NCBI RefSeq assembly: GCF_009939225.1
Contig: NZ_JAACJR010000003.1
Coordinates: 558,001-622,000 of the forward strand
Source: Sediminibacterium soli
Lineage (GTDB): Bacteria > Bacteroidota > Bacteroidia > Chitinophagales > Chitinophagaceae
DNA length: 64,000 bases
Direction: 5' to 3'
In this document: piece after piece, positions 41,310 through 51,081 of the stretch
How positions within the stretch are numbered: the stretch's first letter is position 1
Layout: each line of letters starts with the position of its first letter
Position numbers and translations under genes: made by a program
The notes under the pieces: generated by a model
Databases searched by the model: none
Told to the model about the DNA's origin: nothing
The model's input: the letters and a program-made list of their open reading frames with translations, nothing else

Positions 41310-42100
41310 GGCTTTTTGGATAACAGGTCAAAGCTCCAGCGGAGAAATTTTATTTTGAGGTAGAAGTGCCGCAGCGTAAGCACCAGTGGATTTTTGCTTT
41401 GACGCCAGTCAGATCTTCCCATGGTGCTTGGCTCGTCCGGTGAATTTTTCTGGTGGAACAGCGTTGTGAATGCATCATAGCTGATCCCTCTTGCTTTGTG
41501 CCTGATAAAGGAAAGACTCATCAGGTATTCGGTACGGTCGCCCGAAACGCCCTCTGCATAGCGCCCGAACCTCGAGAAAAAATCGCTTCGGCGAAGATGG
41601 GGATGGTCGCTGTAAAAATAAAATTTCAGGTGATTGGTATACCAGGGTTCTCCGTGAAACACCATTTCGGAAAAACCCTGTCCGTAAGGTTTTGTATAGG
41701 GATAAGAAAAATAGGCGTAGAAACGTGCGATCTCCAGTCCCCTGTCTTTTTCCATCATCGCCAGCGCATCTGCAAAATGCTCCGGAAAAACCGGTGACGG
41801 CTCGAAGTCTTCCTGTACATACAATGTATAGGGCAGCGTTGCCCCATCCTGTCCCTTGTTGATGTTATTGCCAAGTCCTCTGTTAACGGGTGCCGTCACC
41901 AGCTTGAAAAAAAAACGCTGCTGAATTTCCCTGAGCACCGAAACATGTTCTTCCCTGCTGCCGTCGTCCGAAACGATCACTTCGCCAAAAGAGCAGGAGA
42001 GATCCCGGAAAGCGTTCAGCAACCGCTCCAGTGAACGGCTGCGGTTATAGTGTGTTACCAGCAGGCTTACATTTTTAAACTGGCGGGCTGAATTTTCCAT
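41306..42100 (-). CDS. Family 2 glycosyltransferase, tandem copy B
   Basis: 264 residues. The same motif order as copy A: VSLLVTHYNRSRSLERLL, VIVSDDGSREEH, YVQEDFEPSP, SDHPHLRRSDF, FGRYAEGVSGD and EPSTM. Differences lie in the acceptor half (HGEPWYTNHLKFYFYS insert) and the C-terminal helix, so acceptor specificity has probably diverged. Start ATG 42100 is 75 nt from the divergent Wzx ATG. Confidence 0.87.
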   Translation of the reverse strand: MENSARQFKNVSLLVTHYNRSRSLERLLNAFRDLSCSFGEVIVSDDGSREEHVSVLREIQQRFFFKLVTAPVNRGLGNNINKGQDGATLPYTLYVQEDFEPSPVFPEHFADALAMMEKDRGLEIARFYAYFSYPYTKPYGQGFSEMVFHGEPWYTNHLKFYFYSDHPHLRRSDFFSRFGRYAEGVSGDRTEYLMSLSFIRHKARGISYDAFTTLFHQKNSPDEPSTMGRSDWRQSKNPLVLTLRHFYLKIKFLRWSFDLLSKKP

Positions 42101-42175
42101 CGTTAAAAACGTACATTTATTCCGGGTAAGATTGATCCGAAGTTATGAATTTAATTGTGCGTATTTTCATTCCGC

Positions 42176-43519
42176 ATGCTGCAAAAGATCCTGACCTATA
42201 CCCGTAATAAATATTTCCTGTCGCTTGCGGGTAATGCTACCATGTCGGTGTTCGGGCTGGTGATAGCGGCGGTGCTGTACCGCGCCCTGCCACGGGCTGA
42301 ACTGGGCGTATGGGTGTTTTTTCAATCCACGCTGTTGCTGATCGATACTTTCCGGGCAGGGTTTATCACCACCGCTTTTATCAAATTCCATGCGGGTGCA
42401 GAACCCCGCCGGGCCGATGAAATACTGGGCGCTACCTGGTATATCGCGCTTTGCATTACCGGCGGTTTTATTCTCCTGAACATACCCGCGTTTTTTTTCA
42501 CCGGTCTGATCACGAACCAGGGCCTGCTTTTTTTTCTCAAATGGTTTGGCATCACCTATCTCTGTACACTGCCTTCGTTTATCGCTTCCTGCGTGGTGCA
42601 GTCGCAGCAGCGGTTCGACAGGCTGCTGTATATCCGTTTTGTGAGCCAGGCCCTGTTTATACTGGGTATTATCGGGTTGATCGCCACCGGGCACAGCAAT
42701 CTTCAGAATATCATTTATGCCAACCTTGTTGCCGCCATCATCACCAGCGTGTTTACGATGGCGAGGGGATGGGCCGGATTGAAAACGCTTGCCAGACGCA
42801 GCAGGCAGGGTATTTCCGATATGTTCCATTTCGGCAAGTTCAGTGTGGGCACCACTTTCGGCGCCAATCTTTTCAGGAGCTCCGATACGTTTATCATCAA
42901 TTTTATGCTGGGCCCCGAAGCGCTGGCCATCTATAACCTGGGTCAGCGGCTGATGGAAGTGGTGGAAATTCCCCTGCGCAGTTTTGCCGCCACGGCCATG
43001 CCCTCGCTGTCGGAAGCGTTTAACCGGCAGCAGCGCGAGCGCGTGATACTTATCACGGGGCGGTATATTGGCATGATCACGGTGGCATTGATACCCGTGG
43101 CGGTAATCGCCGTAGTACTGGCCGATGTGGCCGTGGCGGTTATTGGCGGCGGCAAATACATCCATACCGAAGCGGCCAATGTGCTGCGGCTGTTTATGAC
43201 TTTTGCCCTGCTGTACCCGGCCGACAGGTTCCTGGCCCTGACGCTTGACGTGATACACCAGCCCAGGATCAATTTTATCAAAGTGTTCGTGATGCTGTTC
43301 TTTAATATACTCGGCGATGTGGTGGGTATTTCCGTGCTCGGAAATATTTATGGTGTTGCCGTTACCACCTTTATCCCAACGCTTATCGGTGTACTGGTGG
43401 GGTATTATGCATTGCGCAGGTACCGGCATTTTTCGCTCTGGGAATTGTATTCCGGCGGTTACCGGGAACTGAGATTACTGGTATTGGATAAATACCGAAA
43501 GAAGCGATCGGATCAATAG
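42176..43519 (+). CDS. Oligosaccharide flippase (Wzx/MATE-like)
   Basis: 447 residues from ATG 42176 (a TTG at 42155 is weaker). About twelve to fourteen hydrophobic segments, beginning YFLSLAGNATMSVFGLVIAAVLY and with the family pattern GVWVFFQSTLLLIDTFRAG and FRSSDTFIINFMLGPEALAIYNLGQRLMEVVEIPLRS. It should flip undecaprenyl-linked repeat units across the inner membrane. The C-terminal tail is basic (RYRHFSLWELYSGGYREL...KKRSD). Its end overlaps the following minus-strand gene by 7 nt. Confidence 0.88.
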   Translation: MLQKILTYTRNKYFLSLAGNATMSVFGLVIAAVLYRALPRAELGVWVFFQSTLLLIDTFRAGFITTAFIKFHAGAEPRRADEILGATWYIALCITGGFILLNIPAFFFTGLITNQGLLFFLKWFGITYLCTLPSFIASCVVQSQQRFDRLLYIRFVSQALFILGIIGLIATGHSNLQNIIYANLVAAIITSVFTMARGWAGLKTLARRSRQGISDMFHFGKFSVGTTFGANLFRSSDTFIINFMLGPEALAIYNLGQRLMEVVEIPLRSFAATAMPSLSEAFNRQQRERVILITGRYIGMITVALIPVAVIAVVLADVAVAVIGGGKYIHTEAANVLRLFMTFALLYPADRFLALTLDVIHQPRINFIKVFVMLFFNILGDVVGISVLGNIYGVAVTTFIPTLIGVLVGYYALRRYRHFSLWELYSGGYRELRLLVLDKYRKKRSDQ

Positions 43520-44013
43520 TTTTTCTGTTGCCGGTATACCGCGGTTACCAGTGCATAGATGCCCGCAAAAACGATCACCAGCGAGATCAGGTCCATCAGC
43601 GTAAAGCCATCGTTGTCGTTGAACAGGAACAGGGTATAGATCTCAAAACTGGGCGGCGTGGGTAAGATGATCATGGCAAAGCCCAGCATGATGATCAGCA
43701 ACGACACGATCACACGAAAAGTGTTGGAAATATTCCTTCGCTCCGCTTCTTTTTTCTGCAACCTGATCTTTTCATTGTGACGGCAAACCAGCAGCAGTGA
43801 ATCCTCACTGAAAACCGGTCTGGCCTGGGCGGCGGAGCCTGTTTCCCGGTAAGCGGGTAACTGGCTGATGGCTTCCTCAAAACGCTGCTGCAGTTGAGCG
43901 ATCTCTTCCGCGCTGATCTCTTCTTCGCGCAGCGAATCGATCAGTGCATCCATTTTTTTACCGGCACCGCCGGAAGCGGTTAAAGGAGACGATATATGTG
44001 GCTTTATGGTCAA
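43513..44013 (-). CDS. Two-helix membrane protein of unknown function
   Basis: 166 residues. A soluble N-terminal half with a predicted coiled coil (MDALIDSLREEEISAEEIAQLQQRFEEAISQLP, about 21-53), then two hydrophobic segments (VIVSLLIIMLGFAMIILP near 101-118 and LMDLISLVIVFAGIYALVTAVY near 138-160). I recognise no family. It is embedded in the exopolysaccharide locus on the opposite strand, 39 nt from the divergent GT2 gene, and might regulate or anchor assembly; that is a guess. Confidence 0.7.
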   Translation of the reverse strand: MTIKPHISSPLTASGGAGKKMDALIDSLREEEISAEEIAQLQQRFEEAISQLPAYRETGSAAQARPVFSEDSLLLVCRHNEKIRLQKKEAERRNISNTFRVIVSLLIIMLGFAMIILPTPPSFEIYTLFLFNDNDGFTLMDLISLVIVFAGIYALVTAVYRQQKNY

Positions 44014-44052
44014 GTTTGAATATTTTTACCAGGCTGCTCCGCCTGTATCACC

Positions 44053-44979
44053 ATGAACGAAACTAAAAAAAATATATCCATCGTCACGGTAAATTTCAAC
44101 CAACCTGGTGTCACAAAAGAACTACTGGATTCGATAGCCAGCCACAAAACGCAGCGGGAGCTGGAACTGATCCTGGTAGACAATGGCAGTACAACAAGCC
44201 CTTTGCCGGAAAGCTGGGAGGCGGAATTCCCAGCCGTAACCCTTATACGCAGCAAAAAAAACACGGGTTTTGCCGGGGGAAACAATATCGGTATCCGGCA
44301 GGCGCGGGGGCAGTATCTTTTTCTTGTCAATAACGATACCGAATTCACACCCCAACTGGTTGATATATTGGCTGATACACTGGATGCCCACCCCCAGGTA
44401 GGGATGGTCTCGCCCAAGATCCGCTACCACCGGCAGCCCGATACGCTGCAGTACGCGGGCTATTCGCCGATGAACTACTATACTGCCAGGAACCATTGCA
44501 TCGGCCAGTTTGAGAAAGACAGGGGCCAGTACGATTCGCTGGTTGGTGCCACGGCATTTGCACACGGCGCTGCCATGATGGTACGCAGGGAAGCGATGGA
44601 GAAAGCAGGGCTGATGAAAGAAAATTATTTCCTGTATTATGAAGAGCTCGACTGGTGCGAAAGCATCAGGCGTGCGGGTTATGAGATATGGGTGAACATG
44701 CAGGCGCTGATCTATCACAAGGAATCGGTTTCCGTAGGAAAAAAAAGCGCGCTTAAAGAATATTTCATGAACCGCAACCGTATTCTTTTCATCAGACGCA
44801 ATGCGGCATGGCACCAGCGCTGTGTTTTTTACCTCTATTTTTCAGTTGTTGTGGCGCCCAGGAATATCCTGTCTTATATCAGGGAAAAACAGCGCGGTTT
44901 TACGCGCCAGCTGCTGCGCGCTATTGCCTGGAACCTTACACACAATGTAAACAGTGCCGATACCGGTTGGAAACCTTAA
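44053..44979 (+). CDS. Family 2 glycosyltransferase (rhamnosyltransferase-like)
   Basis: 308 residues. GT-A motifs SIVTVNFNQPGVTKELLDSI, LILVDNGSTT, the NNDTEF metal site (near 94-99), ATAFAHGAAMMVRREAMEKAG, and YYEELDWCESIRRAGYE. This pattern is that of WbbL-like rhamnosyl- and related transferases. No membrane helix apart from a weak hydrophobic stretch near the C terminus. It precedes another GT2 gene by 10 nt in the same direction. Confidence 0.88.
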   Translation: MNETKKNISIVTVNFNQPGVTKELLDSIASHKTQRELELILVDNGSTTSPLPESWEAEFPAVTLIRSKKNTGFAGGNNIGIRQARGQYLFLVNNDTEFTPQLVDILADTLDAHPQVGMVSPKIRYHRQPDTLQYAGYSPMNYYTARNHCIGQFEKDRGQYDSLVGATAFAHGAAMMVRREAMEKAGLMKENYFLYYEELDWCESIRRAGYEIWVNMQALIYHKESVSVGKKSALKEYFMNRNRILFIRRNAAWHQRCVFYLYFSVVVAPRNILSYIREKQRGFTRQLLRAIAWNLTHNVNSADTGWKP

Positions 44980-44989
44980 TTGAACCAAT

Positions 44990-46150
44990 ATGGCCATTCT
45001 TTTCTGGTTATCGTTATTCATTGTGTTTTATACCTATATCGGGTACGGGATCGTGCTGTTTGTCGCGGTTAAGTTCCTTGCAAAAAAAAGGATATTGCCT
45101 TCCACTCCCTATACACCGTCGCTGACCGTCGTTATTGCAGCATACAACGAAGAGAACATCATCAGGGCCAAAATAGAAAATACCTTATCGCTCGATTACC
45201 CGGCGGATAAGATAACCTACATCGTGGTAACCGATGGTTCCACTGATGCAACACCTGCCGCAGTGGCTGCTTTTCCGCAGGTAAAACTGATGCACAAGGA
45301 GGAGCGCAGCGGCAAGATTGCCGCGGTACACCGTGTAATGAAGGAAGTGGATACGGATATCGTTGTGTATACCGATGCCAATACTTTTCTCAACAGGGAA
45401 GCACTGCGTTTGATGATGCGGCACTATGCCGATCCGGAAACCGGTGCGGTATCGGGCGAGAAAAGAGTGCAGGTAGATGCAAGATCCGATGCAACCGCGG
45501 GAGAGGGTTTTTACTGGCGCTATGAGTCGAAGCTTAAAAAATGGGATTCGGAACTCTACACTGTGGTGGGTGCAGCCGGGGAACTGTTCAGCATCCGCAC
45601 CAGTTTATACCAGCCCGTACCGCAGAATGCATTGCTGGATGATTTCATGATCTCGATGATGATCGTGCTAAAAGGTTATCGCATCATCTATGAACCCGAT
45701 GCCTATGCCATGGAAAAATCCTCTGCCAACGTGGAGGAAGAGTTAAAACGGAAAATACGCATTGCCTCGGGTGGTATTCAATCCATGGTATGGCTGAAAC
45801 AGTTGCTGAACCCGTTCCCGCGCCCCCTGCTTTCTTTCCAGTACATCAGTCACCGCGTACTACGCTGGACTGCCGCACCCTTACTGATGCTGCTTGCTTT
45901 TGTTTTAAACATACTGATGGTAGCCGATGATGCCGGCTGGCTGTACCGTCTGCTGCTGGTTATGCAGATAGCCTTCTATGCTTCCGCTGTTATGGGCTGG
46001 CTGTTCGAGAAAAAATCGATCAGGGTCAAGATCCTTTTTATCCCATACTATTTCTGTGTCATGAACTACGCCGTACTCGCCGGCATGCTCCGTTACCTGC
46101 GCCAAAAACCGCAAACAGGTGTCTGGGAAAAGGCAAAGCGAAAGGAGTAA
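44990..46150 (+). CDS. Membrane family 2 glycosyltransferase
   Basis: 386 residues. N-terminal membrane helix (about 2-24), GT-A domain with LTVVIAAYNEENII, ITYIVVTDGSTDATP, VYTDANTF, AVSGEKRVQVD and LLDDFMISMMIVLKGYRI, the RK(I/V)RIASGG motif (KRKIRIASGGIQ) and three C-terminal membrane helices. This architecture is shared with poly-N-acetylglucosamine and cellulose-type synthases, but the processivity motif QxxRW is absent, so a single-sugar transfer is likely. It ends before a non-coding AT-rich repeat region. Confidence 0.87.
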   Translation: MAILFWLSLFIVFYTYIGYGIVLFVAVKFLAKKRILPSTPYTPSLTVVIAAYNEENIIRAKIENTLSLDYPADKITYIVVTDGSTDATPAAVAAFPQVKLMHKEERSGKIAAVHRVMKEVDTDIVVYTDANTFLNREALRLMMRHYADPETGAVSGEKRVQVDARSDATAGEGFYWRYESKLKKWDSELYTVVGAAGELFSIRTSLYQPVPQNALLDDFMISMMIVLKGYRIIYEPDAYAMEKSSANVEEELKRKIRIASGGIQSMVWLKQLLNPFPRPLLSFQYISHRVLRWTAAPLLMLLAFVLNILMVADDAGWLYRLLLVMQIAFYASAVMGWLFEKKSIRVKILFIPYYFCVMNYAVLAGMLRYLRQKPQTGVWEKAKRKE

Positions 46151-46198
46151 CAGTGGCCGGCGACCTCAATTGTTTAACAGTCAATAGGCCTTATTCTC

Positions 46199-46237
46199 CC
46201 CATTTTCAAATTTTCAAATCCACAAATTTTCAAATCA
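46199..46237. repeat. AT-rich TTTTCAAATT repeat
   Basis: Three tandem TTTTCAAAT-type words, related to the arms of the inverted repeat at 4725-4870. It abuts the stop of the serine hydrolase (46235). Confidence 0.6.
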
Positions 46238-47455
46238 CTTCATCGCTTCCAGTATCTTCCCAATCACCCCGTCCTGGCTTTTGCCGTCTATCCACCTGAT
46301 GACCGCCACTACCTGGTGCTCGGGGTCCACATAGATGATGTTGTTGCCGTTGCCCACATGCATGAACGCCGATTCGGGAGCGGAGGGCAGTAGTTTTTTG
46401 CCGGTATTCAGAAACCAGTTCATATAACCATAGTCGGGTTTAACGGGCGTAGGTGTTAAGGATTGCTGCACCCATTGTTCACTGAGCAGTTGTTTGCCGT
46501 TCCATTTGCCGCGGTTGAGTGTGAGCCATCCGAACCTGGCCATATCGTATGCGTTGATGAACATACCGCCGCCCCAGTGACCGCCGCCGCTGACAGACTG
46601 CACAGGCTGGCCGTCGAGTACAATCCATGCATTGCGGTAACCCGTCCAGCGCCAGGTATTGGATGCGCCGATAGGATCCATGATATACTGCTTCAGCACC
46701 TGCGGCAGGGGTCTGCGCCATACACCGGTGGCTGCCAGTGCAAGCAGGTTAACACGTACATCGTTGTATTCATAAACGGTACCCGGCGCATTTCTCTGGC
46801 GCCGCCATTTGGAAGCATCGGGATCGGGTCTGTCGGCCCATTCGGGTTTGCCCCATAAAGTGCCTTCCCAGTCGCTCACCTGTCGCAGCAGATGATCCCA
46901 GGTGATGGTTCGGTTATGCGCGGTTGCAAAAGGCTGCAGCAACTGCGGCTGCCCGATCAGGTCTGCAGAACGGCCGGCCTGCCCGGGTGTGAACAGTTCC
47001 ACCGGCGGTACATAATCCGCAACCGTATCGTGCACGTTCCTGATCAGTCCCTGATCAACCGCCAAACCTACGGTTGCCGAAAGAAAACTTTTGGTAACGC
47101 TGTGGGTCATGTCGCAGCGCAGCGGCTCGCCCCAGGTTGCCACGATATAGCCTTTGTATATGATGATACCGGTGGCATCGCCACGGTCTGCAAAAGGCCC
47201 GATGCCTTCGCCGAAAGGTTCTTTGCCAAAGGTCTGGTAATGGTTGACCTCCATGCTCCTCGGATTCTTTGATTCAGCTGCTTTTGCCAGTGCAATGGCC
47301 TCGTTGATCCTGTCGGTATTTAATCCGAGTTCCCTGGGTGTTTTTCGTTCCCAGGAATCAGGGGGCGGAAAATAAGGTTGGACAGTCTGTTTTTTCTGAC
47401 CGGATACAGCCATGCCGGTCAACAGCAGGCTGAGCAGTAGTGTAGGCTTTAACAT
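46235..47455 (-). CDS. Secreted serine hydrolase of the class C beta-lactamase family
   Basis: 406 residues from ATG 47455, giving the signal peptide MLKPTLLLSLLLTGMAVSGQ; the upstream TTG at 47473 is weaker. The active-site Ser-x-x-Lys is SVTK in DMTHSVTKSFLSATVGLAV (about 127-145); a Tyr-Asn pair lies in VYEYNDVRVNLLALA, and GGHWGGGMFINAYDMARFGWL completes the fold. Substrates in this family range from peptides to esters; nothing indicates true beta-lactam hydrolysis. It is alone, bounded by the AT-rich repeat and the helicase terminator region. Confidence 0.9.
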   Translation of the reverse strand: MLKPTLLLSLLLTGMAVSGQKKQTVQPYFPPPDSWERKTPRELGLNTDRINEAIALAKAAESKNPRSMEVNHYQTFGKEPFGEGIGPFADRGDATGIIIYKGYIVATWGEPLRCDMTHSVTKSFLSATVGLAVDQGLIRNVHDTVADYVPPVELFTPGQAGRSADLIGQPQLLQPFATAHNRTITWDHLLRQVSDWEGTLWGKPEWADRPDPDASKWRRQRNAPGTVYEYNDVRVNLLALAATGVWRRPLPQVLKQYIMDPIGASNTWRWTGYRNAWIVLDGQPVQSVSGGGHWGGGMFINAYDMARFGWLTLNRGKWNGKQLLSEQWVQQSLTPTPVKPDYGYMNWFLNTGKKLLPSAPESAFMHVGNGNNIIYVDPEHQVVAVIRWIDGKSQDGVIGKILEAMK

Positions 47456-47509
47456 GCTTACTAAATTAACCAAATAATCTCACCGGTAACGGCGCTTCTG
47501 TAAAGCAAA

Positions 47510-47532
47510 AAAGCAAGGACATGCCTTGCTTT
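47510..47532 (-). terminator. Intrinsic terminator of the DEAD-box helicase gene
   Basis: AAAGCAAGG and CCTTGCTTT form a 9-bp stem with a 5-nt loop; on the minus strand the stem is followed by a T-run (plus-strand A-run at 47505-47512). Confidence 0.8.
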
Positions 47533-47554
47533 GGATGATCGGGTATCGACTGAT

Positions 47555-48820
47555 TTATTTTCTGCCGGAATTTCTGTTCGCCGAATAGCGCCTGCTGTCG
47601 CCACCCCTGAATGATCTGCGCTGACCATGTGGCTTCTGGGAAGGCGTCTGCGGCAGGGATTTTACGGTGGGGAGGGAGGCGGCCGTCATGGCAAACGGGT
47701 GATCGTTCACAACCGGAATAGGCTGGTTGATCAGTTTTTGAATATCGCGGAGATATTCTTTTTCTTCCTGGTCACAGAAAGAAAAAGCAACGCCGTTTGC
47801 GCCGGCACGCCCTGTACGGCCAATACGGTGTACATAGGTTTCCGGAACATTGGGCAGCTCGAAATTGATCACGTGCGAAAGCTCGTTTACGTCAATTCCT
47901 CTCGCTGCTATATCTGTAGCTACCAGTACGCGGGTTTGAAACGATTTGAAATTAGTCAGCGCACGCTGTCTTGCGTTCTGTGATTTATTGCCATGGATCG
48001 CCTCTGCGGTAATACCTGCCCGTACAAGGTCTTTTACCACTTTATCTGCGCCGTGTTTGGTGCGGGTGAATACCAGCGCACTTTTGATGGCGGTATCCTT
48101 CAGAAGATGCGCGAGGAGATTTTTCTTGTCTGATTTCTCCACGAAATAAATGGATTGCCGGATCGTTTCCGCGGTGGATGAAACAGGCGTAACTTCTACC
48201 CTGGCATGGTTATGCAAAATAGTGCTGACCAGTTTCGTGATCTCCGTTGGCATTGTGGCAGAAAAAAACAAGGTCTGTCTTTTAGCCGGGATAATATTGA
48301 CGATCTTTTTTACATCGTGTATAAAACCCATATCGAGCATGCGATCAGCCTCGTCCAGTACAAAATATTCCAGTTGCGATAGGTCGATGAAACGCTGCTG
48401 AACAAGATCAAGCAGCCGGCCCGGTGTTGCGATCAGGATATCCACTCCACCGCGCAAAGCCTGTGTTTGCGGATGCTGTGATACGCCGCCGAAGATCACC
48501 AGTTGTTTCAGGTTAAGATGCCTGCCATAAGCCGCAAAACTTTCTTCGATCTGAATGGCAAGTTCCCTGGTTGGTGTAAGGATAAGCGCTTTGATCGATT
48601 TGCCGGCCGGCTTATCTTTTTTTGATGTGTGTAACAATTGCAGTACAGGTATGGCAAAAGCGGCTGTTTTACCTGTGCCGGTTTGTCCGCAACCTAATAA
48701 ATCGCGCCCCTGTAATATGACCGGGATGGATTGTTCCTGAATGGGTGTGGGGTTTGTGTAGCCTTCTGTTTTGAGCGCCTGTAATATCGGCTCAATCAGA
48801 TTCAATTCTTTAAATGTCAA
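47555..48820 (-). CDS. DEAD-box ATP-dependent RNA helicase (RhlE-like)
   Basis: 421 residues from TTG 48820, whose product begins (L/M)[16 protein letters not shown] like close relatives; a GTG at 48844 would add 8 residues. All motifs are present: Q ([10 protein letters not shown]), I ([10 protein letters not shown]), II ([12 protein letters not shown]), III (SAT), V and VI ([20 protein letters not shown]). The C-terminal tail is basic and Arg/Ser/Gly-rich ([13 protein letters not shown]). It should remodel structured RNA, often in ribosome assembly or cold adaptation. The -7 element at 48951-48944 gives a leader of about 115 nt, longer than for most genes here. Confidence 0.9.
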   Translation of the reverse strand: MTFKELNLIEPILQALKTEGYTNPTPIQEQSIPVILQGRDLLGCGQTGTGKTAAFAIPVLQLLHTSKKDKPAGKSIKALILTPTRELAIQIEESFAAYGRHLNLKQLVIFGGVSQHPQTQALRGGVDILIATPGRLLDLVQQRFIDLSQLEYFVLDEADRMLDMGFIHDVKKIVNIIPAKRQTLFFSATMPTEITKLVSTILHNHARVEVTPVSSTAETIRQSIYFVEKSDKKNLLAHLLKDTAIKSALVFTRTKHGADKVVKDLVRAGITAEAIHGNKSQNARQRALTNFKSFQTRVLVATDIAARGIDVNELSHVINFELPNVPETYVHRIGRTGRAGANGVAFSFCDQEEKEYLRDIQKLINQPIPVVNDHPFAMTAASLPTVKSLPQTPSQKPHGQRRSFRGGDSRRYSANRNSGRK

Positions 48821-48943
48821 AATAAAATGATTTAGGGTGAACACACGGATATCTGCCGTATGCTATATAACCTGCCCGTATTTGATCTGATGAAACTTTG
48901 TCACGGAAGAGTGATCAGTCTGTAGAGAGAGTATATGATAATG

Positions 48944-48951
48944 CAAAGATA
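48944..48951 (-). promoter_or_regulatory. -7 element (TATCTTTG) for the DEAD-box helicase
   Basis: Reads CAAAGATA on the plus strand. It lies about 124 nt from the TTG start, implying a long 5' leader. The rest of the 48845-49071 gap shows nothing else I recognise. Confidence 0.5.
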
Positions 48952-49071
48952 CAAAAAAAATGGCAATCCGGCGTTTGGGATGTCCGTAGCGGGTTAAAAT
49001 GAGTCTTTACGCTATTGAAATTCACAAATAATTAGATGATTTCCTCATTTTTAAATGGCTTCGGGAGGATT

Positions 49072-49545
49072 TCAGAAAGATAGTAAAGCAACGATCTTTT
49101 CAAGCCATTGTTTATCGGTATCATCAAACTGGTCAGGCAGCTCGCTGTCCACATCCAATACGCCAAGTACGGCATTATCGCGTAAGACCGGCACTACGAT
49201 CTCCGATTTGGATAAACTGCTGCAGGCAATATGGCCGGGAAATTTTTCAACATCCGGTACGATCAGCGTGCTGGCTTTTTCCCAGCTGGTACCGCAAACA
49301 CCGCGTCCTTTGCGGATGCGCGTGCAGGCCACAGGCCCCTGGAAAGGACCCAGCACCAGTTCCTGGTCTTTTACCAGATAGAACCCCACCCAGAACCAGC
49401 CGAACTGTTCTTTCAGTGCCGCGGCAATATTGCCCAGGTTGGCCACCAGGTCGGTCTCGCCCTCCAGTAAACCCCTGATCTGCGGAAACAGCGATTCGTA
49501 TTGCTCCTGTTTTGTGCCTTTGTTGATGGTGAGATCTTCTGCCAT
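49072..49545 (-). CDS. Free methionine-(R)-sulfoxide reductase (GAF domain, fRMsr/YebR)
   Basis: 157 residues from ATG 49545; a GTG at 49569, overlapping the preceding stop, is also possible. A GAF domain with the three conserved Cys of fRMsr: VACTRIRKG, GVCGTSW and HIACSSLSKSEIVVPV. NWVGFY-like opening reads WFWVGFYLV, then DVDSELPDQFDDTD. It reduces free Met-(R)-sulfoxide in the cytoplasm with thioredoxin. It follows the flippase gene by about 20 nt on the same strand. Alternative naming as a general GAF sensor is unlikely given all three Cys. Confidence 0.9.
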   Translation of the reverse strand: MAEDLTINKGTKQEQYESLFPQIRGLLEGETDLVANLGNIAAALKEQFGWFWVGFYLVKDQELVLGPFQGPVACTRIRKGRGVCGTSWEKASTLIVPDVEKFPGHIACSSLSKSEIVVPVLRDNAVLGVLDVDSELPDQFDDTDKQWLEKIVALLSF

Positions 49546-49565
49546 ACGATAAACGATTAACGGGG

Positions 49566-51062
49566 TCACAGATACCTGCCGACCACCGGAAGTTTTTGTA
49601 ATTCTTTTTTCTCCACCTGCGCTATGAACCAGCAGAAAGCGCCGAACAGCAGGGTGGCTGCCGCCAGTTTAAACCATAGAGCGCCGTAGAGGAGTGCCAT
49701 GCCTTTATGTACAAAAAACAGCAATACCACAATAACCAGGTAGGCGATGAGTTTTTTGGTGGCATAGGGTATGCGGTATTCCTTCTGTCCCCATACATAA
49801 CTCAATACCATCATGGTTCCATAGCAGGCAAAAGTTGCCCAGGCGCAGGCCATATAACTGAAATAGGGGATGAACAGCCAGTTGATGGCCAGCGTGATGG
49901 CCGCGCCGGCAACGGTTATGTAGGCGCCGGCCATTGTTTTATTGCCCAGTTTGTACCATACGCTCAGGTTATAGTAAATGCCAAGGAACATATTGGCAAA
50001 CAACAGTATCGGCACCACTTTAAGTCCCACCCACATTTTCGGGTTGCTGATGAAATATTTCCAGATATCGATGTACAGGGCTACGGCAAGGAACATAACG
50101 CAAAGCGTGATCACAAAAAACTTCATGACACGCGCATAGGTTTTCGGTGCATTCTCTTCGGCGGACTGTTTGAAAAAGAAAGGCTCAGCGCCCATGCGGA
50201 ATGCCTGTACGGCAAGCGAGATCAGGATAGACAGTTTATAACAGGCCGAATACACACCCACCTCGGCTTTGGCGGCTTCTTCTGTGGCTACAGGCGCCCA
50301 CCAGCCCAGCATGATCCGATCGAATGTTTCATTGATCATGCCCGCAAAACCCGCAACGATCAGCGGCATGCCATACCGCATCATCTCTTTCCACAGCGTT
50401 TTATCGAACCGTACCCGGAAACCGAGGAACTCTTTTGACAGCAAAAGCAGTATGAGTATGTTCTGCACCAGGTTGGCCACCAGCACATACCCCACCGCCC
50501 AGCGGGGATTGAAATACCTGGCGCTCCAGTGCGTGGGATTCAGGGCCACGAACCTGGGTACAACACTCAGCAGGAAGTACACCAGCAGGATGTTCATCAC
50601 TATCCCGCTTATCTTGGTAATGGCAAATTTAACAGGCCGGTTATCCTGTCTCAGTTTGGCAAAGGGTATGGTGCACAAAGCATCCACGGCAATGATGGCT
50701 GCGGAAAGCGAAAGATATTCCGGATGCTCATCGATCTTCAGCAAAACACCCAGCGGATGCTGCAGCAGGATCAGCAACAGTGTGAACAGTACGGTTGAAA
50801 CCACCAGCGAAATGCTTGTGGTATTGTACACGTTGTTCCTGTCGGCTTTGTTAGCGAAGCGGAAAAAAGCGGTTTCCATTCCGTACGTGAACACCACGTT
50901 CATAAAAGGCATAAACGCATATACGATCGACATCTCGCCGTACTGTGCTTCCGTGAACTTGAAGGTCAGGTAGGGCGTCAGCAAATAATTAATGAACCGC
51001 GCCGCGATCGAACTCAGGCCGTACCAGATCGTTTGTCCTGCAAGTTTCTTTATTCCACTCAT
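49566..51062 (-). CDS. Polysaccharide biosynthesis flippase (MATE/MVF superfamily)
   Basis: 498 residues with about fourteen hydrophobic segments. The start (KKLAGQTIWYGLSSIAARFINYLLTPYLT) and later motifs (ETAFFRFANKADRN, NETFDRIMLGWW, YSACYKLSILISLAVQAFRMGAEPFFF) fit lipopolysaccharide-type flippases of the RfbX/Wzx superfamily. It should move lipid-linked saccharides across the inner membrane; it is separate from the Wzx gene inside the exopolysaccharide cluster, so a second glycan system may use it. It is followed by the fRMsr gene and preceded by a tandem-repeat region at 51082. Confidence 0.88.
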   Translation of the reverse strand: MSGIKKLAGQTIWYGLSSIAARFINYLLTPYLTFKFTEAQYGEMSIVYAFMPFMNVVFTYGMETAFFRFANKADRNNVYNTTSISLVVSTVLFTLLLILLQHPLGVLLKIDEHPEYLSLSAAIIAVDALCTIPFAKLRQDNRPVKFAITKISGIVMNILLVYFLLSVVPRFVALNPTHWSARYFNPRWAVGYVLVANLVQNILILLLLSKEFLGFRVRFDKTLWKEMMRYGMPLIVAGFAGMINETFDRIMLGWWAPVATEEAAKAEVGVYSACYKLSILISLAVQAFRMGAEPFFFKQSAEENAPKTYARVMKFFVITLCVMFLAVALYIDIWKYFISNPKMWVGLKVVPILLFANMFLGIYYNLSVWYKLGNKTMAGAYITVAGAAITLAINWLFIPYFSYMACAWATFACYGTMMVLSYVWGQKEYRIPYATKKLIAYLVIVVLLFFVHKGMALLYGALWFKLAAATLLFGAFCWFIAQVEKKELQKLPVVGRYL

Positions 51063-51081
51063 TTGCGGTTAGCTGTTCTTA

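Noticed and set aside
42167..43429. 420-codon open frame antisense to the Wzx flippase
   Set aside because: His/Gln/Arg-rich shadow of a membrane-protein gene with clear Wzx features in the other strand; no domain.
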